64,000 nt of DNA from assembly GCF_017896165.1 (NCBI RefSeq), contig NZ_JAFCNB010000006.1, positions 62,001 to 126,000 of the forward strand, given 5' to 3'. Both the position numbers and the translations under genes were made by a program. Numbering within the stretch: position 1 is the first letter of the stretch; the number at the start of each line of letters is the position of its first letter. This DNA comes from Microbispora oryzae (lineage in GTDB: Bacteria > Actinomycetota > Actinomycetes > Streptosporangiales > Streptosporangiaceae). A model generated the notes under the pieces. That model searched no databases, was not told the origin of the DNA, and saw only the letters and a list, made by a program, of their open reading frames with translations. Shown piece by piece: positions 1 through 7,503 of this stretch.

Positions 1-1005
1 GATCAGCCGTCCGGTGCCGAACCGGTCGGCGAGCCGGCCCATCCGGGTGGAGCTGAGGGCGACGAGCAGCCCGGCGGGCAGGAACGCCACGGCCGTCTGC
101 AGGGCGCTCCAGCCCAGCAGGTTCTGGAAGTACTGCATGGCCACGAACTGGAACCCGACGTACGACCCGAAGAGGATGACGAGCCCGATGTTGGCCCGCA
201 CCAGCGGGGCCGAGCGCAGGATGCCCAGCCGGACGAGCGGGTGGCGGACCCGGCGCTCGATCCAGACGAACAGTCCGAGGAGGACGGCGGATCCGGCGAG
301 CGACGCCACGGTCTGCACGACACTCACCTTCGGCGCCTCGACGACCGCGAAGACGAGCAGCAGCATGGCCCCGGTCACGGTGAGCGCGCCCGGCAGGTCG
401 TGCCCGCCCTCGCCGCGCTCGCGGTCGCGGGCCAGCAGCCGCACCCCGGCGACGAGCGCGATGAGGGCCACCGGGACCGGCATGAGGAACGTCCAGCGCC
501 AGCCGACCTCGGTCAGCAGGCCGGACAGCACCAGGCCGAGAGAGAAGCCGCTGGCGCCGCAGGCGGTGAAGATGCTCAGCGCCCGGTTCCTGGCCGGTCC
601 CTCGGCGAACGTGGTCGTGATGATGGACAGGGCGGCGGGCGCGGTGAACGCCGCACTCATGCCCTTGAGGAAACGGGCCGCGACGAGCAGCGTGCCGTCG
701 CTCATCAGGCCGCCGAGCAGTGACGCGACGGCGAAGACCACCAGCGCGGCGAGGAAGACCCGGCGGCGGCCGAGCAGGTCGGCGGTCCGGCCCCCGAGAA
801 GCAGCAGACCGCCGTACCCCAGCACGTAACCGCTGACCACCCACTGCAGGGACGAGGTGGTCATGCCGAGGTCGGCCTGGATGGACGGCAGGGCGACGCC
901 CACCATCGATACGTCGAGGGCGTCAAGGAAGATGACCGCGCAGAGCACGGTGAGGGCACCCCATAGGCGCGCCCCCCAGCGCGCGTCCAATGTGGAGGAA
1001 GTCAT
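1..1005 (-). CDS. MFS drug exporter, DHA2 (EmrB/QacA-like) family, 3' end outside window
   Basis: Proton-driven multidrug exporter of the inner membrane. The 335 residues present start MTSSTLDARWG and contain the family's first helix with DALDVSMVGVALPSI, motif A after helix 2 (GGRTADLLGRRRVFL) and alternating hydrophobic helices through about helix 10. The C-terminus lies beyond base 1, so the gene is partial by position, not broken. The ATG at 1005 has no clear Shine-Dalgarno sequence, but a TAACTT -10 box ends 7 nt before it, which fits a leaderless mRNA. The gene is divergent from a MarR regulator and shares its operator region, the usual arrangement of a drug pump with its own repressor. 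The substrate cannot be told from sequence. Confidence 0.9.
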   Translation of the reverse strand, partial: MTSSTLDARWGARLWGALTVLCAVIFLDALDVSMVGVALPSIQADLGMTTSSLQWVVSGYVLGYGGLLLLGGRTADLLGRRRVFLAALVVFAVASLLGGLMSDGTLLVAARFLKGMSAAFTAPAALSIITTTFAEGPARNRALSIFTACGASGFSLGLVLSGLLTEVGWRWTFLMPVPVALIALVAGVRLLARDRERGEGGHDLPGALTVTGAMLLLVFAVVEAPKVSVVQTVASLAGSAVLLGLFVWIERRVRHPLVRLGILRSAPLVRANIGLVILFGSYVGFQFVAMQYFQNLLGWSALQTAVAFLPAGLLVALSSTRMGRLADRFGTGRLI

Positions 1006-1012
1006 GCCGACG

Positions 1013-1042
1013 AAGTTACATGCATGCGCATCCAATGCACAA
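1013..1042 (-). promoter_or_regulatory. Predicted leaderless promoter of the MFS exporter
   Basis: On the minus strand, TTGTGC (bases 1042-1037) and TAACTT (1018-1013) are 18 nt apart. The -10 box ends 7 nt before the ATG at 1005, so transcription would start at or next to the start codon. The -35 end lies beside the palindrome at 1043-1059, so a bound MarR dimer would block it. Confidence 0.5.
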
Positions 1043-1059
1043 GCAAATAATGTATTTGC
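1043..1059. promoter_or_regulatory. Probable MarR operator palindrome
   Basis: GCAAATA-ATG-TATTTGC is a perfect 7-bp inverted repeat with a 3-bp centre in the 108-bp divergent region between the exporter and marR. Its AT-richness stands out from the surroundings. It overlaps the -35 box of the marR promoter. A weaker repeat, TGCAT-N9-ATGCA at 1021-1039, could be a second site. MarR proteins typically bind palindromes of this size. Confidence 0.6.
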
Positions 1060-1084
1060 ACGTATCTCCCTGACGTGCTAGCAT
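1056..1084 (+). promoter_or_regulatory. Predicted marR promoter
   Basis: TTGCAC (1056-1061) and TAGCAT (1079-1084) are separated by exactly 17 bp, a good vegetative sigma-factor promoter. The -35 box lies inside the palindrome at 1043-1059, which implies autorepression. Confidence 0.55.
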
Positions 1085-1113
1085 CGCGCGCAGAAAGGCG
1101 GGTCAGAAGGCCG

Positions 1114-1725
1114 ATGAACGACACCGACTCAGAGTTCGTGGTTATGGCCTGGCGCGAGCTGCTCGCACGCCACGCCGAGGTGACAGGCGCGCTGGAGCGG
1201 GAGCTCAGCGACAGGCATTCCCTGGGCGTGAGCGAGTTCGAGGTGCTCGAACGGCTCGCCGAGGGAAACACGACGGAGGGGTGCGACGGAGCTCCCAAGT
1301 TCCGGGTGCAGGAGCTGGCCGCGCAGGTCCACCTGAGCCAGAGCGCGCTGTCCCGCCTGATCGCCCGCCTGGAGCGCGAGGGGCTGGTGTCCCGGTCCCT
1401 GTGCGAGGCCGACCGCCGCGGTGTGTTCGTCTACCTCACCGACGCGGGCCGCAGGCGTCACGACGAGGCCGTGCCCACCCACAGAGGAGTGCTGAGCGCC
1501 CACCTGTTCCCGCACCTCGTCAACGGCTCCCGCTGCCTCGGCACCGAACGGGACACCGCGAAGCGGTCCCACGAGAGCAGCACTGTGAGCAGCACCGTAA
1601 GCAGCGCTGTGAGCGGCGCCGAGGGCAGCACCGTGAGCGGCCTCGTGAGCAGTGTCCAAAGCAGGGACGAGAAGAGGCACGAGGACCGGCCCGCGGTCCC
1701 CGCACCCGGCCCCGTCAGGCAGTGA
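1114..1725 (+). CDS. MarR family transcriptional regulator with repeat-derived C-terminal tail
   Basis: Dimeric winged-helix repressor, presumably of the divergent MFS pump. Residues about 10-135 form the MarR core: helix-turn-helix VQELAAQVHLSQSALSRLI (about 65-83) and wing CEADRRGVFVYLTDAG (about 97-112). The ATG at 1114 follows AGAAGG; an upstream ATG at 1075 in the same frame lies inside the promoter and was rejected. The protein has 203 residues where about 140-160 is usual. The excess is a Ser/Val/Thr-rich tail encoded by seven degenerate 12-bp units (1576-1659). The last 11 nt overlap the convergent deoA gene. The ligand is unknown. Confidence 0.88.
   Translation: MNDTDSEFVVMAWRELLARHAEVTGALERELSDRHSLGVSEFEVLERLAEGNTTEGCDGAPKFRVQELAAQVHLSQSALSRLIARLEREGLVSRSLCEADRRGVFVYLTDAGRRRHDEAVPTHRGVLSAHLFPHLVNGSRCLGTERDTAKRSHESSTVSSTVSSAVSGAEGSTVSGLVSSVQSRDEKRHEDRPAVPAPGPVRQ
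1576..1659 (+). repeat. 12-bp tandem repeat inside marR
   Basis: Seven consecutive 12-bp units close to AGCAGCACCGTG, encoding S-S/G-T/A-V tetrapeptides at the C-terminus of the MarR protein. Units differ from each other at one to several positions. Confidence 0.85.
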
Positions 1726-3001
1726 TCCGGTCGACGACGAGCGGCAGCAGGCCGTCGCCGCTCGGCTCCCCGATCTCGTAGGCGCCGTCGAGCGCCGCCA
1801 GCGCCCGCTCGAAGCGCCCGGCCTCGTCGGCGTGCAGCGTCATCAGCGGCCGGCCCTCGCGGACGACGTCGCCCGGCTTGGCGTGCAGCGTGATGCCCGC
1901 GCCGGCCGACACCGGGTCCTCCTTGCGGGCCCGGCCGGCGCCGAGCCGCCACGCGGCGATCCCCACCTTGAGGGCGTCGAGCGAGGTCAGCACGCCGGAC
2001 GCGGGCGCGGCGACCTCGACGGACTCGGCCGCCTTCGGCAGGGCGGCGTCCGGGTCGCCGCCCTGTGCCGTGATCATGCGCCGCCAGGCGTCCATGGCGG
2101 AGCCGTCCTTCAGCGCCTCCTCCGGGTCACGGGCGCCCGCCACCTCGGCGGCCTCCAGCATCTCCCGGGCGAGCCGCACGGTGAGCTCGACGATGTCCTG
2201 CGGGCCTCCGCCCGCGAGGACCTCGACCGCCTCCTGGACCTCCAGCGCGTTGCCCACGGCCAGGCCGAGCGGCCGGTCCATCGCGGTGAGCAGAGCCACC
2301 GTACGGACCCCCGCGTCGCTGCCCAGGGCGACCATCGTCCGGGCCAGCTCCCTGGCGTCGGCCACGTTCTTCATGAACGCCCCGGAGCCGACCTTGACGT
2401 CGAGCACGAGTGAGCCCGTGCCCTCGGCGATCTTCTTCGACATGATCGAGGAGGCGATCAGCGGGATCGACTCCACCGTCCCGGTCACGTCGCGCAGCGC
2501 GTAGAGCTTCCGGTCGGCGGGCGCGAGCCCACTGCCCGCCGCGCACACGACCGCTCCGGCGGCGCGGAGCACGCCGAGCATCTCGTCGTTCGACAGCGAC
2601 GCCCGCCATCCGGGGATCGACTCCAGTTTGTCCAGGGTGCCACCGGTGTGGCCGAGCCCGCGGCCCGACAACTGGGGCACGTACGCCCCGCACGCGGCCA
2701 CCAGCGGCGCGAGCGGCAGCGTGATCTTGTCGCCGACGCCGCCGGTGGAGTGCTTGTCGGCGGTGGGACGGTCGAGCGACGACCAGTCCATCCGCTCCCC
2801 CGAACGGATCATCGCCTGGGTCCAGTCCGCGATCTCCCTGCGGTCCATCCCGTTCAGCAGGATCGCCATCAGCAGCGCCGACATCTGCTCGTCGGCCACC
2901 TCGCCGCGCGTGTAGGCGTCGATCACCCAGTCGATCTGGGCGGTCGACAGCTCCCCGCGATCCCGCTTCGCGGTGATGATCTCGATCGCGTCGAATCCCA
3001 T
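1715..3001 (-). CDS. deoA: Thymidine phosphorylase
   Basis: Cleaves thymidine (and deoxyuridine) with phosphate to the base and 2-deoxyribose-1-phosphate; cytoplasmic nucleoside salvage. The 428 residues match the family's usual length of about 430. Family signatures visible are the phosphate-binding STGGVGDKITL near residue 84, LSGRGLGHTGGTLDKLES, and LVLDVKVGSGAFMK. The ATG at 3001 gives the family-typical start MGFDAIEIITAKRD; in-frame upstream starts lie within cdd. It is the last gene of the nucleoside operon, 8 nt after cdd. Its role fits the deamination step upstream and the nucleoside transporter in the same transcript. Confidence 0.95.
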   Translation of the reverse strand: MGFDAIEIITAKRDRGELSTAQIDWVIDAYTRGEVADEQMSALLMAILLNGMDRREIADWTQAMIRSGERMDWSSLDRPTADKHSTGGVGDKITLPLAPLVAACGAYVPQLSGRGLGHTGGTLDKLESIPGWRASLSNDEMLGVLRAAGAVVCAAGSGLAPADRKLYALRDVTGTVESIPLIASSIMSKKIAEGTGSLVLDVKVGSGAFMKNVADARELARTMVALGSDAGVRTVALLTAMDRPLGLAVGNALEVQEAVEVLAGGGPQDIVELTVRLAREMLEAAEVAGARDPEEALKDGSAMDAWRRMITAQGGDPDAALPKAAESVEVAAPASGVLTSLDALKVGIAAWRLGAGRARKEDPVSAGAGITLHAKPGDVVREGRPLMTLHADEAGRFERALAALDGAYEIGEPSGDGLLPLVVDRITA

Positions 3002-3009
3002 GAGTCTCC

Positions 3010-3444
3010 CTATCGCGACAGGTCGTCCGGCCCGAAGGCGAACGGCAGGATCTCGGCCATCCGCGCGGGCCCTTCCGGCGTCTCCACCAGCAGCTCGGGG
3101 CCGCCGTGCTCGAAGAGGAGCTGACGGCAGCGCCCGCACGGCATCAGCAGCTCGCCGTGCCCGTCCACGCAGGTGAACGCCACCAGGCGGCCGCCGCCCC
3201 CGGCGTGCAGGGCCGACACCAGCCCGCACTCGGCGCACAACCCCAGGCCGTACGACGCGTTCTCCACGTTGCAGCCGGTGACGACGCGGCCGTCGTCGAC
3301 GAGAGCCGCAGCCCCCACGGGAAACTTCGAATACGGCGCGTAGGCGTTGGCCATGGCGTCGCGCGCGGCGACGCGCAGGGCCTCCCAGTCGAGGCCGGCA
3401 GCCGTGGAACCGGTGGACCCAGTGGGTTCGGTGGGCTTGGTCAT
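3010..3444 (-). CDS. cdd: Cytidine deaminase
   Basis: Zinc enzyme deaminating cytidine and deoxycytidine to uridine and deoxyuridine. 144 residues, the length of the homotetrameric type. Zinc ligands and catalytic acid are visible as C70-A-E72 (LCAECGL) and the pair C103/C106 (MPCGRCRQ); the substrate motif NVENASYG precedes them. The ATG at 3444 overlaps the stop of the upstream permease by 4 nt (ATGA), so the two are translationally coupled. The first about 18 residues are a Thr/Gly-rich extension lacking in most homologues. Confidence 0.95.
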   Translation of the reverse strand: MTKPTEPTGSTGSTAAGLDWEALRVAARDAMANAYAPYSKFPVGAAALVDDGRVVTGCNVENASYGLGLCAECGLVSALHAGGGGRLVAFTCVDGHGELLMPCGRCRQLLFEHGGPELLVETPEGPARMAEILPFAFGPDDLSR

Positions 3445-4712
3445 GTGGCGTTCCCCCTCCGGTACGGGATTCCGTCGGCCGCGGGCATGCGCAGACGCTG
3501 CGAGGCCAGCGACAGCACCAGCAACGTGGTGAGGTGCGGAGTGAACGAGGTGAACTGCTCGGGCACGGTCGTGGTGACGGCGAACACCGCGAAGACGACG
3601 GCCGCGACGATCGCCGTGATCAGGGCCGCCCCGCCGCGACGCTGCCGGACCAGCTGGTAGACGGCGACCGCGGCGAGCAGCAGCGCGACGACCAGCAGCA
3701 GCGCGTGGACGGAGGTGCCGCCCTGCCGCAGCTGGAGCGCGTCGGTGTAGCCGAACAGCGTCGCCCCGGCGGCCAGCCCTCCCGGCCGCCAGTTGCCGAA
3801 GATCATGGCGGCGAGGCCGATGTAGCCCCGGCCGCCCGTCTGCCCGTCCCGGTAGATGCCGGCGGCCACGAGCGACAGGAAGGCCCCGCCCAGCCCGGCG
3901 AGCAGGCCGGAGACGAGCACGCCGATCCACTTGTACAGGTAGACGTTGACGCCCAGCGACTCCGCGGCGATCGGCCGCTCGCCGCAGGCCCGCAGCCGCA
4001 GGCCGAACGCCGTGCGCCACAGCAGGTAGAACGTCAGCGGCACCAGCAGCAGCGCCAGGATCGTGAACCAGGACACGTCCTGAGTGATGCCCCGCAGCAG
4101 CCCGGCCACATCAGAGAGCAGGAACCAGTGCTTGGTTTCCAGCGTCTGCAGGGGATCGTTGAGGAACTTGATGCTGAAGGTGCTCAGCTTCGGCAGCGGA
4201 GGCGACTGCTTGGCCCCGCCGCCCGGCATGCCGTCGAACACCAGCTTGGACAGATACTGGGTGAACCCGACGCCGACGATGTTGATCGCGACACCCGAGA
4301 TGATGTGGTCGACGCCGAACGTCACCGTGGCCAGCGCGTGGATGGCGGCGCCGAGCGCCCCGCCGACGGCGCCGGCGATCACCCCGGCCCACGGGTTGTG
4401 GAACTCCAGGGCGCCCCAGGCGCCGAACCAGGTGCCGAGCACCATCATGCCCTCAAGGCCGATGTTGACCACGCCGGCCCGCTCGGACCACAGGCCGCCG
4501 AGACCGGCGAGCCCGATCGGGACCGCCAGGCCGAGCGCGGCGCTGACCGTACCCTTGGAGGTGATGTCCTCGGCGCCCGTGATCACCCGGGTGAGGGAGA
4601 GCAGCACGACCAGCCCGGCCAGCCCCAGCAGCAGGACCGGCGTGGTCAGCCGGAACCTCCGGGCGGGCGGCGCCTCCACCGGGCTGCCCACGGATAGGCC
4701 CGTCGCCGTCAT
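3441..4712 (-). CDS. Nucleoside ABC transporter permease (second subunit)
   Basis: Inner-membrane permease of the BPD_transp_2 type found in BMP-dependent nucleoside importers (NupP/NupQ, YufPQ). 423 residues with about ten hydrophobic helices. The stretch WSERAGVVNIGLEGMMVLG and the late RLRACGERPIAAESLGVNV loop, which contacts the ATPase, are typical of these permeases. It starts 40 nt after the other permease behind GAGGAG and overlaps cdd by 4 nt. It pairs with the permease at 4753-5877 to form the channel. Confidence 0.92.
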   Translation of the reverse strand: MTATGLSVGSPVEAPPARRFRLTTPVLLLGLAGLVVLLSLTRVITGAEDITSKGTVSAALGLAVPIGLAGLGGLWSERAGVVNIGLEGMMVLGTWFGAWGALEFHNPWAGVIAGAVGGALGAAIHALATVTFGVDHIISGVAINIVGVGFTQYLSKLVFDGMPGGGAKQSPPLPKLSTFSIKFLNDPLQTLETKHWFLLSDVAGLLRGITQDVSWFTILALLLVPLTFYLLWRTAFGLRLRACGERPIAAESLGVNVYLYKWIGVLVSGLLAGLGGAFLSLVAAGIYRDGQTGGRGYIGLAAMIFGNWRPGGLAAGATLFGYTDALQLRQGGTSVHALLLVVALLLAAVAVYQLVRQRRGGAALITAIVAAVVFAVFAVTTTVPEQFTSFTPHLTTLLVLSLASQRLRMPAADGIPYRRGNAT

Positions 4713-4752
4713 GCCGTCTCCTCGCCCTCGCGCCCGTACCGTACGCGTCCGC

Positions 4753-5877
4753 TCACGCCGCCGCTCCTTCGGGCTCGGCGGGTGCCGCCAGTTCGCGGCT
4801 GACCCTGCGCTGCTCCGCGACGATCCGGTAGCGGTGCACCAGCTCGTACGCGACGATCACGGAGAGCACGATGACCCCCTGCATGATCTGCACGATCTCC
4901 TTCGAGATGTTGAGCAGCTGGAGCGCGTCCGACGAGGTGTCGAGGAAGGCCCACAGCAGCGCGCCGACCGCCATGCCGACGGGGTTGTTCCGGCCGAGCA
5001 GCGCGATCGCGATGCCGGTGAAGCCGAGCCCGGTCGGGAAGTTGTTGCTGTACTTGAACGATGCGCCGAGAAGCTCCGGCATGCCGCTCAGCCCGGCGAC
5101 GGCGCCCGAGATGACCATCGTGGCGACGACCATCCTGCGCACGTTGACCCCGCTGGCCACCGCGGCCGTCTCGGACTGGCCGGTCGCCCTGAGGTCGAAG
5201 CCGAACCGGGTGCGGTTGAGCAGCACGTAGTAGGCCGCCCCGAGGATCACCGCCAGCACGATGAAGCCGTTGACCGGCTGCGGGGCGCCCGCGACGAGCG
5301 GGATGCCCGGCACGTGGGCGTCGTCGGGGATGGGGCGGGTGGCGAGGTCGTTGCCGTTGAGGACGCCGAAGTAGTTGCTGACCAGCCATGATCCGACGCC
5401 GGTGGCGATGGCGTTCAGCATGATGGTCGAGATGACCTCGCTGACGCCGCGGGTCACCTTGAGCACGCCGGCGATCGCGGCCCAGAGCGCTCCGACCACC
5501 ACGGCGCAGACGATCGTCAAGACGATGTTCAGCACCCCGGGGAGCACGGCCGCGCCGCCGAGTCCGGCGGCGACCACGGCGGCGAGCCGGTACTGGCCGT
5601 CCACGCCGATGTTGAACAGGTTCATCCGGAAGCCGACGGCCACGGCGAGGGCCGAGATGTAGTAGCCCACGGACGTGTTGAGGATGAGCGCCATCGTGGG
5701 CGGCTGCGAACCGTAGTCGGCCAGCGTGCGGAAGGCCTCGACGGGGTCGTTGCCCGCGACGAGCAGCACCGCCGAGGTGATCAGCACCGCGAACAGGATG
5801 GCGATGACGGGCGCGGCGACGGCGAGCCAGCCGCCGAGCCGCACCCGGCCGGTCAGCCGGTCGAGAAACGAACTCAT
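4753..5877 (-). CDS. Nucleoside ABC transporter permease (first subunit)
   Basis: Partner permease of the same importer; 374 residues, about nine to ten helices. It carries AVGFRMNLFNIGVDGQYRLAA (written as the family's N-x-G-x-[ED]-G-Q/M signature) and the cytoplasmic loop DLRATGQSETAAVASGVNV that couples to the ATPase. The ATG at 5877 overlaps the stop of the ATPase gene by 4 nt (ATGA); longer in-frame extensions upstream lie inside the ATPase gene. Order in the transcript is lipoprotein, ATPase, this permease, second permease, cdd, deoA. Confidence 0.92.
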   Translation of the reverse strand: MSSFLDRLTGRVRLGGWLAVAAPVIAILFAVLITSAVLLVAGNDPVEAFRTLADYGSQPPTMALILNTSVGYYISALAVAVGFRMNLFNIGVDGQYRLAAVVAAGLGGAAVLPGVLNIVLTIVCAVVVGALWAAIAGVLKVTRGVSEVISTIMLNAIATGVGSWLVSNYFGVLNGNDLATRPIPDDAHVPGIPLVAGAPQPVNGFIVLAVILGAAYYVLLNRTRFGFDLRATGQSETAAVASGVNVRRMVVATMVISGAVAGLSGMPELLGASFKYSNNFPTGLGFTGIAIALLGRNNPVGMAVGALLWAFLDTSSDALQLLNISKEIVQIMQGVIVLSVIVAYELVHRYRIVAEQRRVSRELAAPAEPEGAAA

Positions 5878-7406
5878 GCGCCCTCCCCGGCGCCGGTCAT
5901 GGCCGAGCCGAGCTGCTCGGGGGTCACGGTGGCGGGGTCGACGTCGGCGACGATCCTGCCCCGGAGGATGACTTTCAGCGAGTCGGACAGGCCGATCAGC
6001 TCGTCCAGGTCGGCGGAGATCAGCAGGACCGCCAGCCCGGCCGCGCGGGCCCGGCGCAGATGGTCCCAGATGGCCGCCTGGGCGCCCACGTCGACGCCGC
6101 GCGTCGGATGGCTGGCGATCAGCAGCACGGGATCGCCGCTCATCTCGCGGCCGACGATCAGTTTCTGCTGGTTGCCGCCCGACAGGGCCGCCGCGTCCAC
6201 GTCGATACCGGGGGTGCGCACGTCGTACTCCTCGACGATGCGCCGCGTGTCGGCCCGCGCCCCGGCGCGGTCGATCCAGATGCCTCTGGCGTTCGGCCGC
6301 CGGGTCTGGTGTCCCAAGACCCGGTTCTCCCACAGCGGGGACTCCAGCAGCAGGCCGTGCCGGTGCCGGTCCTCCGGGATGTAGCCGATGCCGCCCGCGC
6401 GGCGGCGCAGGGTCGACCAGTCCGCGATGGACGCGCCGTTCAGGGTGAGCAGGTCGGCGGTGCAGGCGCGCATGCCCATGATCGCCTCGACCAGCTCGGC
6501 CTGTCCGTTGCCCTCGACGCCCGCGATACCGAGCACCTCGCCCTTGTGGATGTCGAAGCTCGCGTCGTCGACCACCGCCCGGCCGTCGGTCAACACGGAC
6601 AGGCCGCGCACCGACAGCGCCACCACGTCGGTCACGGTGGACTCCCGCGTCTCCGGGCTGGGCAGCTCGCTGCCGACCATCAGCTCGGCCAGCCCGCGCG
6701 CCGTGACGTCCTTGGGGTCGACGGTGGCCACGGTCGTGCCGCGGCGGATCACGGTGATGGCGTCGGCCACCCGGAGGACCTCGTCCAGCTTGTGGGAGAT
6801 GAACAGGATCGTCAGCCCCTGGCTGACCAGGTCGCGCAGGTTGCCGAACAGCTCCTCGACCTCGTGGGGCACGAGGACCGCCGTCGGCTCGTCGAGGATG
6901 AGGATCCGGGCGCCGCGGTAGAGCACCTTGAGGATCTCCACGCGCTGCCGGTCGCCGACGCCCAGCTCCTCGACGGTGGCGTCCGGCCGGATGCCCAGGC
7001 CGTACGCGTCGGAGATCTCCTTGATCCGCTTGTGCGCGGCGGCGAAGTCGAGGGCGATCCCGCCCTTGCGCGGCTCGCTGCCGAGGACCACGTTCTCCAG
7101 GACGGTCAGGTTGTCGGCCAGCATGAAGTGCTGGTGGACCATGCCGATCCCGGCGGCGATGGCGTCGGCCGGTGTGTGGAACCCCACGGGCGACCCGTTG
7201 ATGCGGATCTCGCCCTCGTCCGGGCGCTGCATGCCATAAAGGATCTTCATCAGCGTGGACTTGCCCGCGCCGTTCTCGCCGACGATGGCGTGGATCTGTC
7301 CTTTGGCGACGTGAAGATGGATGTCGCGGTTGGCGACGACTCCGGGAAATCTCTTGGTGATCCCGTCGAGTTCTACTGCGGGTTCCGTGACGGTCGCGGC
7401 GGTGAT
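5874..7406 (-). CDS. Nucleoside ABC transporter ATP-binding protein, apparent AUC start
   Basis: Double-cassette ATPase (510 residues) energising the nucleoside importer. Cassette 1 has Walker A GENGAGKST (about residues 42-50), signature LGVGDRQ and Walker B RILILDEPTA. Cassette 2 has a degenerate Walker A (GVEGNGQAE) and signature LSGGNQQ, as usual in this family. No ATG, GTG or TTG occurs in frame upstream of Walker A; the first ATG (7250) would delete Walker A. The best start is ATC at 7406, 5-8 nt after a perfect AGGAGG, giving (M)TAATVTEPAVELDGITKRF. A CTG about 60 nt further upstream is the alternative. Either a real rare start codon or a base error explains this. Confidence 0.85.
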   Translation of the reverse strand: MTAATVTEPAVELDGITKRFPGVVANRDIHLHVAKGQIHAIVGENGAGKSTLMKILYGMQRPDEGEIRINGSPVGFHTPADAIAAGIGMVHQHFMLADNLTVLENVVLGSEPRKGGIALDFAAAHKRIKEISDAYGLGIRPDATVEELGVGDRQRVEILKVLYRGARILILDEPTAVLVPHEVEELFGNLRDLVSQGLTILFISHKLDEVLRVADAITVIRRGTTVATVDPKDVTARGLAELMVGSELPSPETRESTVTDVVALSVRGLSVLTDGRAVVDDASFDIHKGEVLGIAGVEGNGQAELVEAIMGMRACTADLLTLNGASIADWSTLRRRAGGIGYIPEDRHRHGLLLESPLWENRVLGHQTRRPNARGIWIDRAGARADTRRIVEEYDVRTPGIDVDAAALSGGNQQKLIVGREMSGDPVLLIASHPTRGVDVGAQAAIWDHLRRARAAGLAVLLISADLDELIGLSDSLKVILRGRIVADVDPATVTPEQLGSAMTGAGEGA

Positions 7407-7462
7407 GGCGGCCTCCTCCTGGGAGTGCCTGTTACGGACAGTGGTAGTTGACAGTAGACCAA

Positions 7463-7490
7463 GGGGCCCGGGGCTATGCCACCGGGCCCC
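7463..7490 (-). terminator. Intercistronic stem-loop between BMP lipoprotein and ATPase genes
   Basis: GGGGCCCGG / CCGGGCCCC pair perfectly over 9 bp, with an inner GGC-TAT-GCC extension and one bulged A. No clear U-run follows, so partial termination or 3'-end mRNA protection is more likely than full termination. Such hairpins often raise the level of the solute-binding protein relative to the membrane subunits. Confidence 0.6.
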
Positions 7491-7503
7491 GCAACGGCGC
7501 AGG

